Shown here one piece after another: positions 28,733 to 36,873 of a DNA stretch of 64,000 nucleotides. The translations under genes and the position numbers were made by a program. The stretch spans positions 1,007,228 to 1,071,227 of the forward strand of contig NZ_CM011002.1 of NCBI RefSeq assembly GCF_000158095.2, written 5' to 3'. Each line of letters starts with the position of its first letter. Position 1 is the first letter of the stretch. Under the pieces are notes generated by a model. That model ran no database searches. It was not told the DNA's origin and was given only the letters and a program-made list of their open reading frames with translations. The DNA comes from Roseibium alexandrii DFL-11 (lineage in GTDB: Bacteria; Pseudomonadota; Alphaproteobacteria; Rhizobiales; Stappiaceae).

Positions 28733-29437
28733 ATGAAAGAAATTTTTGACAGGATTGTTCCAGCGCCCTCTTTGACGGAAGTGACCGCCAACCGCATTCG
28801 CGACGCGATTACCACAGGAGATCTGCCACTGGGTCACAAACTGTCGGAGCAGCGTCTGGCGGACATGCTCGGCGTCAGCAGATCTCCTGTCCATGACGCC
28901 CTCGCGATCCTGCAGTCCGAAGGGCTTGTCAACATTTCGCCAAAGCGCGGCTCTTACGTCTTTACGCCGGACCTGAAAGAGGTGGACAACATTTGTGAAC
29001 ACCGCGCCCTTTTGGAAACCGGGTCGGTCAGGCGGGCCATCGCCCGCAACAAAGACAAGCTGGTAGCGGGATTGCAGTCCTGCGTGGACGAAATGGAAGA
29101 AGCGCTGCGGGTAAACAGTTCAACTGACTACACCCGGGGCGATCTGCGTTTTCACGAAACAATCGTGCGCGCGAGCTGCAACCGCTCCATTGCCTCAGCT
29201 TACAAGCGGACCATCAGCCCGCTGATAGCGCTGCGCACGCACCTGTTTACTATCATGAACGCCAATATCGAGCGTTCACTGGACGAACATGTGGAACTGC
29301 TCGATGCCTGCAAGCGTGGCGATGCCGACCTAGCGGCGGCACTGCTGGAAGACCACATCGGCCATCTGATCGAAGCCTATCGTCAAGAACTCTCAAGCCA
29401 GACCGGGTTTGAAGATGCAATCACCGCCAGCCGATAG
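28733..29437 (+). CDS. GntR family regulator (FadR subfamily)
   Basis: A 234-residue regulator with an N-terminal GntR winged helix-turn-helix (NRIRDAITTGDLPLGHKLSEQRLADMLGVSRSPVHDALAILQSEGLV) and an FCD effector domain, where the metal-binding residues Asp and three His appear as in RGDLRFHETIV and later DEHVELLDAC and EDHIGHL. It sits head to head with the 2-hydroxyacid dehydrogenase gene. The two inverted 15-mers upstream are its probable sites. FCD regulators usually respond to small organic acids, in keeping with the dehydrogenase. Confidence 0.9.
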   Translation: MKEIFDRIVPAPSLTEVTANRIRDAITTGDLPLGHKLSEQRLADMLGVSRSPVHDALAILQSEGLVNISPKRGSYVFTPDLKEVDNICEHRALLETGSVRRAIARNKDKLVAGLQSCVDEMEEALRVNSSTDYTRGDLRFHETIVRASCNRSIASAYKRTISPLIALRTHLFTIMNANIERSLDEHVELLDACKRGDADLAAALLEDHIGHLIEAYRQELSSQTGFEDAITASR

Positions 29438-29482
29438 TTATTTACCGAACTCCCTGACCTGACCGGATCGAAAGGCAATCTC

Positions 29483-29629
29483 GTGGAAACGTCCAACACA
29501 GACCATTTGGTCGATGCAATTGTGGCCAATGACGTTGATACCGTTTTTGGCATTCCCGGTGCACACACCTATGAATTGTCAGATGCGCTGCCACGCCGGT
29601 CGAACAAAATCCTTTTCATCCATATTTGA
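29483..29629 (+). pseudogene. N-terminal stump of a thiamine-pyrophosphate enzyme
   Basis: From the GTG at 29483 (AAAGG upstream) the frame reads VETSNTDHLVDAIVANDVDTVFGIPGAHTYELSDALPRR, the N-terminal pattern of acetolactate-synthase-like TPP enzymes, and then ends at a TGA after 48 codons where these proteins normally continue for 500 residues. It follows the GntR gene by 45 bases, so it was probably part of the same catabolic locus before truncation. Confidence 0.7.
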
Positions 29630-29753
29630 AGTATAAGGAGGAACTCAGCAGCTTTTTTAGCGTTTGCGGTGGCAACAGAGTAAGATCGCAAAAAATGAGA
29701 ACCACCATGAAGCGAAAATATCAGCGCACCATCGAAGATCTAAAAGATATGCT

Positions 29754-30638
29754 CTAATTCAATGCATCCCGCCATGAGTGCTTTGGTTCAAAACCGACGA
29801 TCCGCTTAGCTTTCTTGTTTGAGAAAAAGGTTTCGTTCTCATCCATTTCGCAACGCACTTCTACACCGTGATAGAACTGCTCAATCACTTGATCCGATGT
29901 GATGCCAACCGACATATCGTCGTTCGATACGTTAAATACTTGGTATCCCATTCCATCTGTTTTCAAGCAGCAGTCGACCATATGCCCCAAATCGCGGGCG
30001 TCGATATAGGCAAAAACGTTACGGCGACGCAGAGCCGGGTTTTCCATGAAAGCTGGGAACATCTCGGCATATTCATGCGGTTCAATTACATTATTAATCC
30101 GTAATCCATAAATGTCGGCGCCTGTACGAGCCTGAAAAGACCGCGCGGTAACCTCATTGCAGACTTTCGACATAGCATAGCTGTCATGCGGTACCGTTGG
30201 GTGGCTCTCATCAACCGGCACGAAATCGGGTTTTAACTCTCCGTCCGCAAAGCAAATGGCATAAGTCGTCTCAGAACTTGCAAAGATTACCTTGTGTACG
30301 CCCAGCTTCACTGCGGCCTCGATCACGTTATAGGTGGTCAAGGTATTCTGCCGAAAGCACTCGCCGTCTGTACCAATCATAACGCGGGGGATAGCCGCGA
30401 AGTGCACAACGGCGTCATAGGTCGGCACGCCGGTGCCAGCATCCAGTTCCGCGCCTTCAACGAATTGGGACATGGCACCAATGACCTGACCCGCATCGCA
30501 AAGGTCGATTAACAACTCCGGACAGTCAAGCCCAGAAGGTCTTCGATCCACGTTCACCACATGGTGGCCTTGCGCCTGCAAGTATTGGATTGCCCATTTA
30601 CCCGCCTTGCCGCTGCCACCTGTGAAAAAAACTCTCAT
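29754..30638 (-). CDS. NAD-dependent epimerase/dehydratase family protein
   Basis: Extended short-chain dehydrogenase, 294 residues. TGGSGKAGKWAIQYL is the cofactor GxxGxxG region, NVDRRP closes the second strand, VHFAAIPRVM follows, and the catalytic pair is in YAMSKVCNE. The C-terminal part is shorter than in sugar-nucleotide epimerases. Substrate unknown, probably a nucleotide sugar or related sugar. It stands alone, its 3' end 124 bases from the TPP-enzyme stump, and its codon use is more AT-rich than the flanking core. Confidence 0.85.
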   Translation of the reverse strand: MRVFFTGGSGKAGKWAIQYLQAQGHHVVNVDRRPSGLDCPELLIDLCDAGQVIGAMSQFVEGAELDAGTGVPTYDAVVHFAAIPRVMIGTDGECFRQNTLTTYNVIEAAVKLGVHKVIFASSETTYAICFADGELKPDFVPVDESHPTVPHDSYAMSKVCNEVTARSFQARTGADIYGLRINNVIEPHEYAEMFPAFMENPALRRRNVFAYIDARDLGHMVDCCLKTDGMGYQVFNVSNDDMSVGITSDQVIEQFYHGVEVRCEMDENETFFSNKKAKRIVGFEPKHSWRDALN

Positions 30639-31533
30639 CTTATCCCCCCATTTTTACCACCTGAGCGCCCTCTTCATTTGATCAGATGATGAACCATGGT
30701 TGGTTTTGATGGCAAGGCCTGGCCCGAGACCCAACCGATATTCGGAAAAGGCTGTGCAACTAATATGTCCATGTGGAAAAATTGAAAGCAAAACTATTTC
30801 GCTGGACTGGTTGTTATTTTGCAAAACGGCCATTCGTGCCAAGCGCGTCTAACGTTAGCCTCCGACCCTGACGAGAATTGGTTGAAAATGGCCCAAACCT
30901 GCCGTTTGCACCAGGCGCAGCAAAGGTCTGCTCCGAGCCAACAGGAGACCCCTGGAATTTTTGCTGTGCGCGCTCGCAGCATGGGTTTCGCCGCGATTGC
31001 CCAATTCTCATAATTGCAAAGTCTTGGAATGCCGGCCCTTCAAGCACCGTGCAGCGAAGAGTGTGTTGGAAATTCGCCCGTCACAGACAAAGTGACAATC
31101 AATTGTGTAAGCAGATCGCAGATTTGGTGCACTCTGTAGGGCTGAATTCAAGTCGCCTAAGACTTGCACATGTGAAGCGGCTTTGGCTTTGATTCTGCGG
31201 AGCAGGTGTGATCCTCCATGGCCGATATTTAGAATCGCACAGCTTTGGTGGCTGCGCAAAGACTATTCGATAACCCTCATGGATTTGCTGGCGTGAGCAA
31301 TGGTCCCGCCTTCCATGCCGTAGAAAACGCCAAATGTTTGACTACCCCGCTCCAGGCGGGTTTGGGTGCGCCTAACCTCTACCCCAATTCCGAAAATAAA
31401 TTCAGAAAAGTTCCAAAGCCGGGTATTGCCTAGCACGGAACGCGTACTTCGGAGCAATGCTCATGGGATACCGGAGTACCCGCCAATTGGCTTACGCAGA
31501 GGTTTGAATGTTTCACCGCGTGCGTATTCGACG
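30639..31533. other. Gene-poor 900-bp stretch
   Basis: No convincing gene. It contains one copy of a dispersed 28-mer (30822-30849). A minus-strand frame at 31263-31457 has no recognisable product. Probably decayed insertion DNA. Confidence 0.4.
30822..30849 (+). repeat. Dispersed repeat, copy 2
   Basis: CAAAACGGCCATTCGTGCC followed by AAGCGCGTC matches 25092-25119 at 24 of 28 positions. Confidence 0.45.
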
Positions 31534-32457
31534 CTACGCATCGCAATGGTTGAGTTGCGATCTGATCCACTGCGTTTGTGGATCAGAGTCATTTCGGCGA
31601 TGCCAGACAACCGAAACTGGAAAGGACGGGATGTCCAGAGGCGGTCTGCAGGTGACAAGGCCAAAGCGACCCGCAAAGGCCTCAGCCACGCGGGCCGGGA
31701 GGGTTATTAGCGCATCGGATGCCGCCGCAGCTGCAAGCGCTGGCACGAATGCGGGCAGCCCAAGTACGACCCGGCGCTGCCGTCCCAATTTTTCCAGGTG
31801 AGTGTCCACGACACCATGAAGCTGAGCACTTGGCGACGTCAGGATATGATCCATCGCGCAATAGGTCTCGAGATTGAGAGGTGTTTCTAAGGACAATGTC
31901 TGGGGACTTCCGGCGACAAGATAGGTGTCTTCGTAGAGGACCTCGGCCCGACAGGTCTTCGGCACGTTCCGGAAAAAACCCAGCGCCAGATCAACTTCGC
32001 CATCTTGCAATGACTGCATTGCCTCTCTACGGCCGCGCGGAACTACTGAGAGGTCAAGCCCCGGAGCTGTATTTCGAAGCCGTGCCGCCAAGGCGGGTAT
32101 GAGCACGGCTTGCTCGGCATGCATGGCCGCCAATCGCACCTGTCCTGTCGCTGTTCTCGGATCGAATGCGCGCGCGACACCAAGAGCCTGCCGTAGTGTC
32201 TCGACAGCGTTGGCGATTGGGGCCTGCAGGGCTAGGGCTGTGGCGGTCGGCTCCATACCGTGCGGACGGCGAAGGAATAACTCATCCCCAAATACCTCGC
32301 GCAATCGCTTCAAAGCCTGGCTGATCGCAGATTGCGTCAGGCCCAGTTCATGGGCCACATCCATCGCCTTGCGGTGTTTCAGCAAACCGAGGAACACCAA
32401 AAGCAGAGTTAAATCCAACCGCCGGAGTTCGGATTTACTTAATTCAGACATTAGCAT
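31534..32457 (-). CDS. LysR family transcriptional regulator
   Basis: A 307-residue LysR regulator with the DNA-binding domain at residues 8-70 (LRRLDLTLLLVFLGLLKHRKAMDVAHELGLTQSAISQALKRL) followed by a substrate-binding-like domain. It is divergent from the MBL-GST-ABM-DJ1 gene series, 110 bases away, and is the likely regulator of that operon. ATG at 32457 or 32451 could start it; they differ by two residues. Confidence 0.9.
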   Translation of the reverse strand: MLMSELSKSELRRLDLTLLLVFLGLLKHRKAMDVAHELGLTQSAISQALKRLREVFGDELFLRRPHGMEPTATALALQAPIANAVETLRQALGVARAFDPRTATGQVRLAAMHAEQAVLIPALAARLRNTAPGLDLSVVPRGRREAMQSLQDGEVDLALGFFRNVPKTCRAEVLYEDTYLVAGSPQTLSLETPLNLETYCAMDHILTSPSAQLHGVVDTHLEKLGRQRRVVLGLPAFVPALAAAAASDALITLPARVAEAFAGRFGLVTCRPPLDIPSFPVSVVWHRRNDSDPQTQWIRSQLNHCDA

Positions 32458-32567
32458 TATTCGTTATCACTTAATTCTGGTGAGCGGTAGTCAAAAGTTA
32501 ACAGTCCATCGGTTCGGCGGAGTGCTTCACTCTGATCCGCCCGACGCTTCGTTTTCAGGAGGTACCC

Positions 32568-33446
32568 ATGCAACTGCTAGATAGACGAACCTTCATGGCG
32601 CTTTCGGCGGCCACCGCCGCGACAACTCTTGCTGGGCCTGCGCGAGCCGCGAACGGTCGTGCGGACATCTTTACGGCCGACCTCTGGGGGGCAGCTGTGG
32701 ATAGTGCGATCATCGTCGGCGAGGAAAGCGCCGTGTTGATTGACGCGCAATTGACAGTGCCGAACGCCAATAGACTGGCGGATGTCATAGCGGCGACAGG
32801 AAAGACGCTTGAGACAATCTGCATCACACACGTTCACCCAGACCATCACCTGGGGCTGGCCGCGATCATGGATCGTTTCCCGGATGCGAAGCCGGTTGCG
32901 CATCCGCTGATACAATCTCAATTGTCGGCAGCGGCTCGCTGGATGCTCAGCACGATGTCTCAAGGTGCCGAACCCGGAACTTTCGCGGACCGCGTGGTCG
33001 TTCCCGCACCGATGACGAGCAATACGATCATACTCGAGGGCGAACGGATCGAAGTCCTTGAACCGATGCACGGCGACACGGACCTGCTAACGGCGGTGCA
33101 CATTCCCGCACTCGATACACTGATCGCCAGCGACTTTCTGTATTCCGACACGCATCAATGGATGGCGGAAAACACGACACCTGAACGGCTGGCCCGGTGG
33201 CGCGCTAGCCTTGATCAACTCGAGGCCATAGGGGCCGGGACCATCGTGCCGGGGCACGAAGGTCCGGGTGCGGTGCGTGATTCATCCATCTTCGGTACGA
33301 CCCGCGCCTATATCGACCAATGGGAGGCGGGACTCGCAGAGACATCCAACGCCGAAGATCTGAAGGCCTCAATGCTGTCGGGCAATGAGGAGAAAGCCTT
33401 GGAATGGGTTCTGGACAGCTCTGTCGCCGCTGTCTACCCCAGCTGA
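32568..33446 (+). CDS. MBL-fold metallo-hydrolase with Tat-like signal
   Basis: A 292-residue metallo-beta-lactamase-fold hydrolase. The N-terminus DRRTFMALSAATAATTLAG has twin arginines and a cleavage region near ARA-AN, so export by Tat is likely. The zinc motif THVHPDHH gives H88, H90, D92 and H93; a further histidine is in MHGDTD and another in VPGHEG. AGGAGG precedes the ATG. It is the first gene of an operon with GST, an ABM-domain protein and a DJ-1-like protein. Members of this group degrade lactones or thioesters; the true substrate is not known. Confidence 0.88.
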   Translation: MQLLDRRTFMALSAATAATTLAGPARAANGRADIFTADLWGAAVDSAIIVGEESAVLIDAQLTVPNANRLADVIAATGKTLETICITHVHPDHHLGLAAIMDRFPDAKPVAHPLIQSQLSAAARWMLSTMSQGAEPGTFADRVVVPAPMTSNTIILEGERIEVLEPMHGDTDLLTAVHIPALDTLIASDFLYSDTHQWMAENTTPERLARWRASLDQLEAIGAGTIVPGHEGPGAVRDSSIFGTTRAYIDQWEAGLAETSNAEDLKASMLSGNEEKALEWVLDSSVAAVYPS

Positions 33447-33498
33447 AAATGAGAGTAGTTCGGGGCCGGATCGCGATGCAAATGAGACGAGGTGCGTA

Positions 33499-34200
33499 GT
33501 GTCTGCACTATCCGAGTTTCCAATTACAAACCGCTGGCCCCCCAGCGATCCCAGCGTGATCCAACTCTACGCTTTCCCGACACCCAATGGCGTGAAAGCC
33601 TCGATCGCACTGGAGGAGCTCGGATTGCCCTACGAGGCGCACCGCGTCACGCTGGCCGAAGCCGATGTCAAGAGTGAAGCGTTCCTGTCTCTTAATCCGA
33701 ACAACAAGATCCCTGCGATCATCGATCCGAATGGACCGGATGGTGCGCCGATCGCACTTTGGGAGTCTGGGGCAATCCTGATCTATCTTGCCGAGAAGAC
33801 GGATAAGCTTTTGGGCGCAACGGAAGCAAGCAGGTACCAAGTTCTAAAATGGCTGATGTTTCAGATGGGCGGCATTGGCCCGATGTTCGGCCAACTCGGT
33901 TTTTTTGTGAAGTTGGCAGGCACTGAAGTTCAGGATCCCTTGCCACGCGAGCGCTACGTCAACGAGGCGAAACGACTTCTCAACGTTGTCGAAAACGCAC
34001 TGGAGGGGCGTGAATGGATCGTAGAGGACTACTCCATCGCCGATATCGCGCTGGCGCCATGGTTGGGGATGATGGAGAACTACGAGGCGAAGGACCTCGT
34101 TGGATGGACTGAACTAAGGAACATCCCAGCATACCTTGAGAGGTTCAATGCGCGCCCGGCCGTGCAGGTCGGCCGCAATACGCCTCCACGCAATATCTAA
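33499..34200 (+). CDS. Glutathione S-transferase family protein
   Basis: A 233-residue GST of the YghU/Ure2-like type. VIQLYAFPTPNGVKASIALEELGLPYEAHRV is the thioredoxin-like N-terminal domain with an Asn in the active site, and NNKIPAIID is the glutathione-contact segment. The C-terminal helical domain has EGREWIVEDYSIADIALAPWL, the N-capping region. The open frame extends back to 33385 but overlaps the MBL gene; the GTG at 33499 with GAGG six bases upstream is the better start. Second gene of the LysR-controlled operon. Confidence 0.88.
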   Translation: MSALSEFPITNRWPPSDPSVIQLYAFPTPNGVKASIALEELGLPYEAHRVTLAEADVKSEAFLSLNPNNKIPAIIDPNGPDGAPIALWESGAILIYLAEKTDKLLGATEASRYQVLKWLMFQMGGIGPMFGQLGFFVKLAGTEVQDPLPRERYVNEAKRLLNVVENALEGREWIVEDYSIADIALAPWLGMMENYEAKDLVGWTELRNIPAYLERFNARPAVQVGRNTPPRNI

Positions 34201-34364
34201 GGCTGCATCGGGGATCTGTTGCGGTCGTTCCGCGCCACCACTCACAGGAACCACCGGGTTGACCAACACTAGTGCGACGCCAGAACACGAGCCTATCCGT
34301 TTCTGGGCAGTTGGCGCAGACTGGCGAAGGCAGATGACCAGCCCCAAAACCTGAGGCGCGCGAC

Positions 34365-34919
34365 ATGAGCGACACAGTCACCATCGTTGTTCGGCAATAC
34401 GTCAAACCGGGCCATGAAGAGGCTTACGAGGCTTGGTTGAAACGGATGACCGAGGGGGCCCAGGCGAATTTTCCCGGTTATCTGGGTGTGGGATTTCATC
34501 GCCCCGAAAAAACCGGCGGCCACTATCGCCAGATCTTCCGCTTTGACAGCATCGACCAACTGGAAGAGTTCGAGCGTTCCGAGTACCGGGCGAAGATGCT
34601 GGCCGAGGGGTCCAAACACTTTGCCACCGACCCGACACTGGAACGGATGACCGGGCTCGAGTTCTGGTTTGATCCCCCGCTTGGCACGAGGGTGGCGCAG
34701 CCCAGCCCTCATCGTATGGCAATGGTCATGATTGCGGTTGTGTTCACAATGATCCTAATCCTCAGCACTACGATCACCGCGCTAACACCGCATTGGCCGC
34801 AACCGCTGCGCCTGCTGCTGACGGTCTGCATCCAGGTCACGCTGATGACATACGTGGTTATGCCATGGCTGACGCCACGCATTGCCAGATTTGTTTATCC
34901 AAAATCAGAAACCGTTTAG
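34365..34919 (+). CDS. ABM-domain protein with two C-terminal membrane helices
   Basis: Residues 1-100 are an antibiotic-biosynthesis-monooxygenase-like ferredoxin fold (VTIVVRQYVKPGHEEAYEAWLKRM, then FPGYLGVGFHRP). Residues about 115-140 and 148-165 are hydrophobic helices, and the tail MPWLTPRIARFVYP is conserved in a second, decayed copy at 35785. So this is a membrane-anchored ABM protein of 184 residues. Catalysis is unproven. It follows the GST gene by 160 bases and precedes the DJ-1-like gene by 17. Confidence 0.82.
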   Translation: MSDTVTIVVRQYVKPGHEEAYEAWLKRMTEGAQANFPGYLGVGFHRPEKTGGHYRQIFRFDSIDQLEEFERSEYRAKMLAEGSKHFATDPTLERMTGLEFWFDPPLGTRVAQPSPHRMAMVMIAVVFTMILILSTTITALTPHWPQPLRLLLTVCIQVTLMTYVVMPWLTPRIARFVYPKSETV

Positions 34920-34936
34920 TTTGAAAGGAATACCGC

Positions 34937-35674
34937 ATGTCTGATGCCGCTGATTTTCCAAGCAAAAAGAGGGTGCTTATCATTGCCGGCAACCCCGGCA
35001 CCTCACCGGTAACCGGGTGGCCTGTCGGCTTCTGGTTCTCCGAGTTAAGCCATCCATATTGGACTTTCGTCGAGGCTGGTTACGATGTCGATATTGCTTC
35101 ACCGGCCGGCGGCGATCTTGTTCCCGACGGCATGTCGGATCCGGAAGATGAGAGTGGCTATTCGGCGCATGACCTGATCTCGCTCGGGTTCAAGAAATCG
35201 GAAAAGCATGCAGCGCTGTTGAAGGGAACGAAACCGACCAACGAGATTGACCCGGTAGCGTATGACGCGATCCTTGTTGCGGGCGGCGGGTCGCCTATGG
35301 TGACAATGATCGGCGACGATGACTTGCATGCGTTCGTGGCGCGCGCCTATGAGGCTGGAAAGATCGTCGCCTTGCTGTGCCACGGTACTTGCATCCTGCT
35401 TAAAACCCGGCTGTCCAATGGTGACCTGCTTGCCAAAGGTAAGACGTGGACAGGATTCGCGGACAGCGAAGAGACGTATGTCGAGGCCGCCGTCGGCCAA
35501 CCGTTTCAACCCTTCTGGATCGAAAAGGAAGCAAACAAGCTGGAAGACACCAATTTTATTGTCTCCGGAATGTGGAAACCGTTTGCCGTGCGCGACGGAA
35601 ACCTGATCACCGGGCAGCAGCAGGATTCCGGTTTTGCAACAGCCGAACTTGTCGTTCAGGCACTGGGCAAGTGA
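34937..35674 (+). CDS. DJ-1/PfpI family protein (type 1 glutamine amidotransferase-like)
   Basis: A 245-residue protein of the DJ-1/PfpI superfamily, close to the Hsp31/YajL type of chaperone/glyoxalase. The nucleophile-elbow segment is ALLCHGTC with C148, and SPAGGD and AGGGSPM are typical earlier turns. The nearby Asp and Glu of the triad cannot be fixed from sequence alone. AAAGGA precedes the start. As the last enzyme of a run with MBL and GST it points to detoxification of a reactive carbonyl or electrophile; that is inference. Confidence 0.88.
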   Translation: MSDAADFPSKKRVLIIAGNPGTSPVTGWPVGFWFSELSHPYWTFVEAGYDVDIASPAGGDLVPDGMSDPEDESGYSAHDLISLGFKKSEKHAALLKGTKPTNEIDPVAYDAILVAGGGSPMVTMIGDDDLHAFVARAYEAGKIVALLCHGTCILLKTRLSNGDLLAKGKTWTGFADSEETYVEAAVGQPFQPFWIEKEANKLEDTNFIVSGMWKPFAVRDGNLITGQQQDSGFATAELVVQALGK

Positions 35675-35784
35675 GTAATCATACCGTTGATTGGAGTGGA
35701 TTTCGAGCTTACTGAATCGGGATGGGAGGCCCCAACCGCTTGCAAATCTGAATCACCACTTTGCCTGTTGATGACCTACATCAC

Positions 35785-35844
35785 ATGCCGTCGCTGACGC
35801 CGCGGATTGCGCGCTTCATGTACCCCGGGAGTCGAACAGCCTGA
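35785..35844 (+). pseudogene. Remnant of a second ABM-protein C-terminus
   Basis: The frame MPSLTPRIARFMYPGSRTA matches MPWLTPRIARFVYPKSETV, the end of the ABM protein at 34365-34919. Just before it LLMTYIT matches its preceding residues but in a shifted frame. So a duplicated copy was lost except for this tail. Confidence 0.6.
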
Positions 35845-35940
35845 CTTTTCAGGGCAAGAACATGTTCGGTGAACGACAGAGGCGAGCAGTTCGCAAAACG
35901 GCGATGACGCCTGCTTCTCTCAAACACAGAGAACAACCAC

Positions 35941-36312
35941 ATGACAAAACTTCGGATTTTTCTTGTTGCATCAACAGTGGGCATCTACGCCCTGACCCTC
36001 ATCGCCATCGTCGGTCACGGGTGGCTGTGGCCGGTGACGGCCATTCGCGATCTGGTCGCGTTGAACTGGCGCTCCCAATTCAACTTCGATTTCGTAATCT
36101 ATCTTGTTTTGTCCTCTTGCTGGATCGTTTGGCGCGAGGGAGCTGGCGGGAAAGCGTATTTGTATGGTTTCTTGAATATTTTTCTTGGTGGCATGTTTGG
36201 CTTTCCTTATCTCTTGCTTCTCTCCTACCGCGCGAAGGGTGACGTCAAAAGAATTCTTCTTGGGGTCAACGCCAGTAAGAGTGGCAGGCAGTCTGATAGC
36301 CTCAGCCGATAG
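35941..36312 (+). CDS. Small hypothetical membrane protein
   Basis: A 123-residue protein with three hydrophobic segments, near residues 5-30, 49-65 and 76-95, and a basic C-terminus. No family recognised. It follows the DJ-1-like gene and the ABM remnant in the same direction and might have been part of that transcription unit. No strong ribosome binding site, so confidence is moderate. Confidence 0.55.
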   Translation: MTKLRIFLVASTVGIYALTLIAIVGHGWLWPVTAIRDLVALNWRSQFNFDFVIYLVLSSCWIVWREGAGGKAYLYGFLNIFLGGMFGFPYLLLLSYRAKGDVKRILLGVNASKSGRQSDSLSR

Positions 36313-36873
36313 AACGTAGGAATGCTGCCAAGCTTTCTGAAAACACCTTTTGCCGAACGTATGCGATCCTCCACCTTTCATGCGGCGGCCCGGCGTAGCT
36401 TGCGTTGGTGCACAGTTCTAACTTCTGGTCTGTCCTATGACTAGCTTGTTTGAGCAGGTGACATGGAAAGTGCGACTTCGGATTCGGGCAGTCTGACGCA
36501 TTTGAGTGACTGATCTCGCAGCTTCCGACGTGCGGCAGACAACTGGCTGCAGCAAATGCTGCGTCAGCAATAGCTGCAGTTGCACACGACCGCTCCGTCT
36601 TTGGAGCCGACATTTGTTTCCTCCGCAAAGAATGTCCGCTTCCCGCCCATTCCGGCCCCAAGCCGATCTTGGTGCGGAGCGCGGAAAAGGTCCGGGTCCT
36701 CCAGGCCTTTATTCGCCGCAGACATCAGATAGGACGGCAAGCGGATCCGCGCCCGGTACCCTTGAACCCGGCTGGCGGTATTGAACACCAATAGCCCTTC
36801 CGCCCGGTAGGGACTGGCCGTCGACCGGTCGCAGGTCACAGGTTGCGACTTTGGTGGAAACATCCCCCCCACG
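36313..36873. other. Region between membrane protein and integrase
   Basis: 560 bases. A 102-codon minus-strand frame (36564-36872) begins 2 bases past the integrase stop and may be a real small gene translated after it, but it matches nothing I know. A short palindrome GCAGCA-AA-TGCTGC lies at 36549-36562. Otherwise nothing. Confidence 0.35.

Noticed and set aside
36302..36661. A 119-codon minus-strand frame between the membrane protein and the integrase.
   Set aside because: Odd composition, no ribosome binding site, overlap with palindromes and with another frame; no family recognised.
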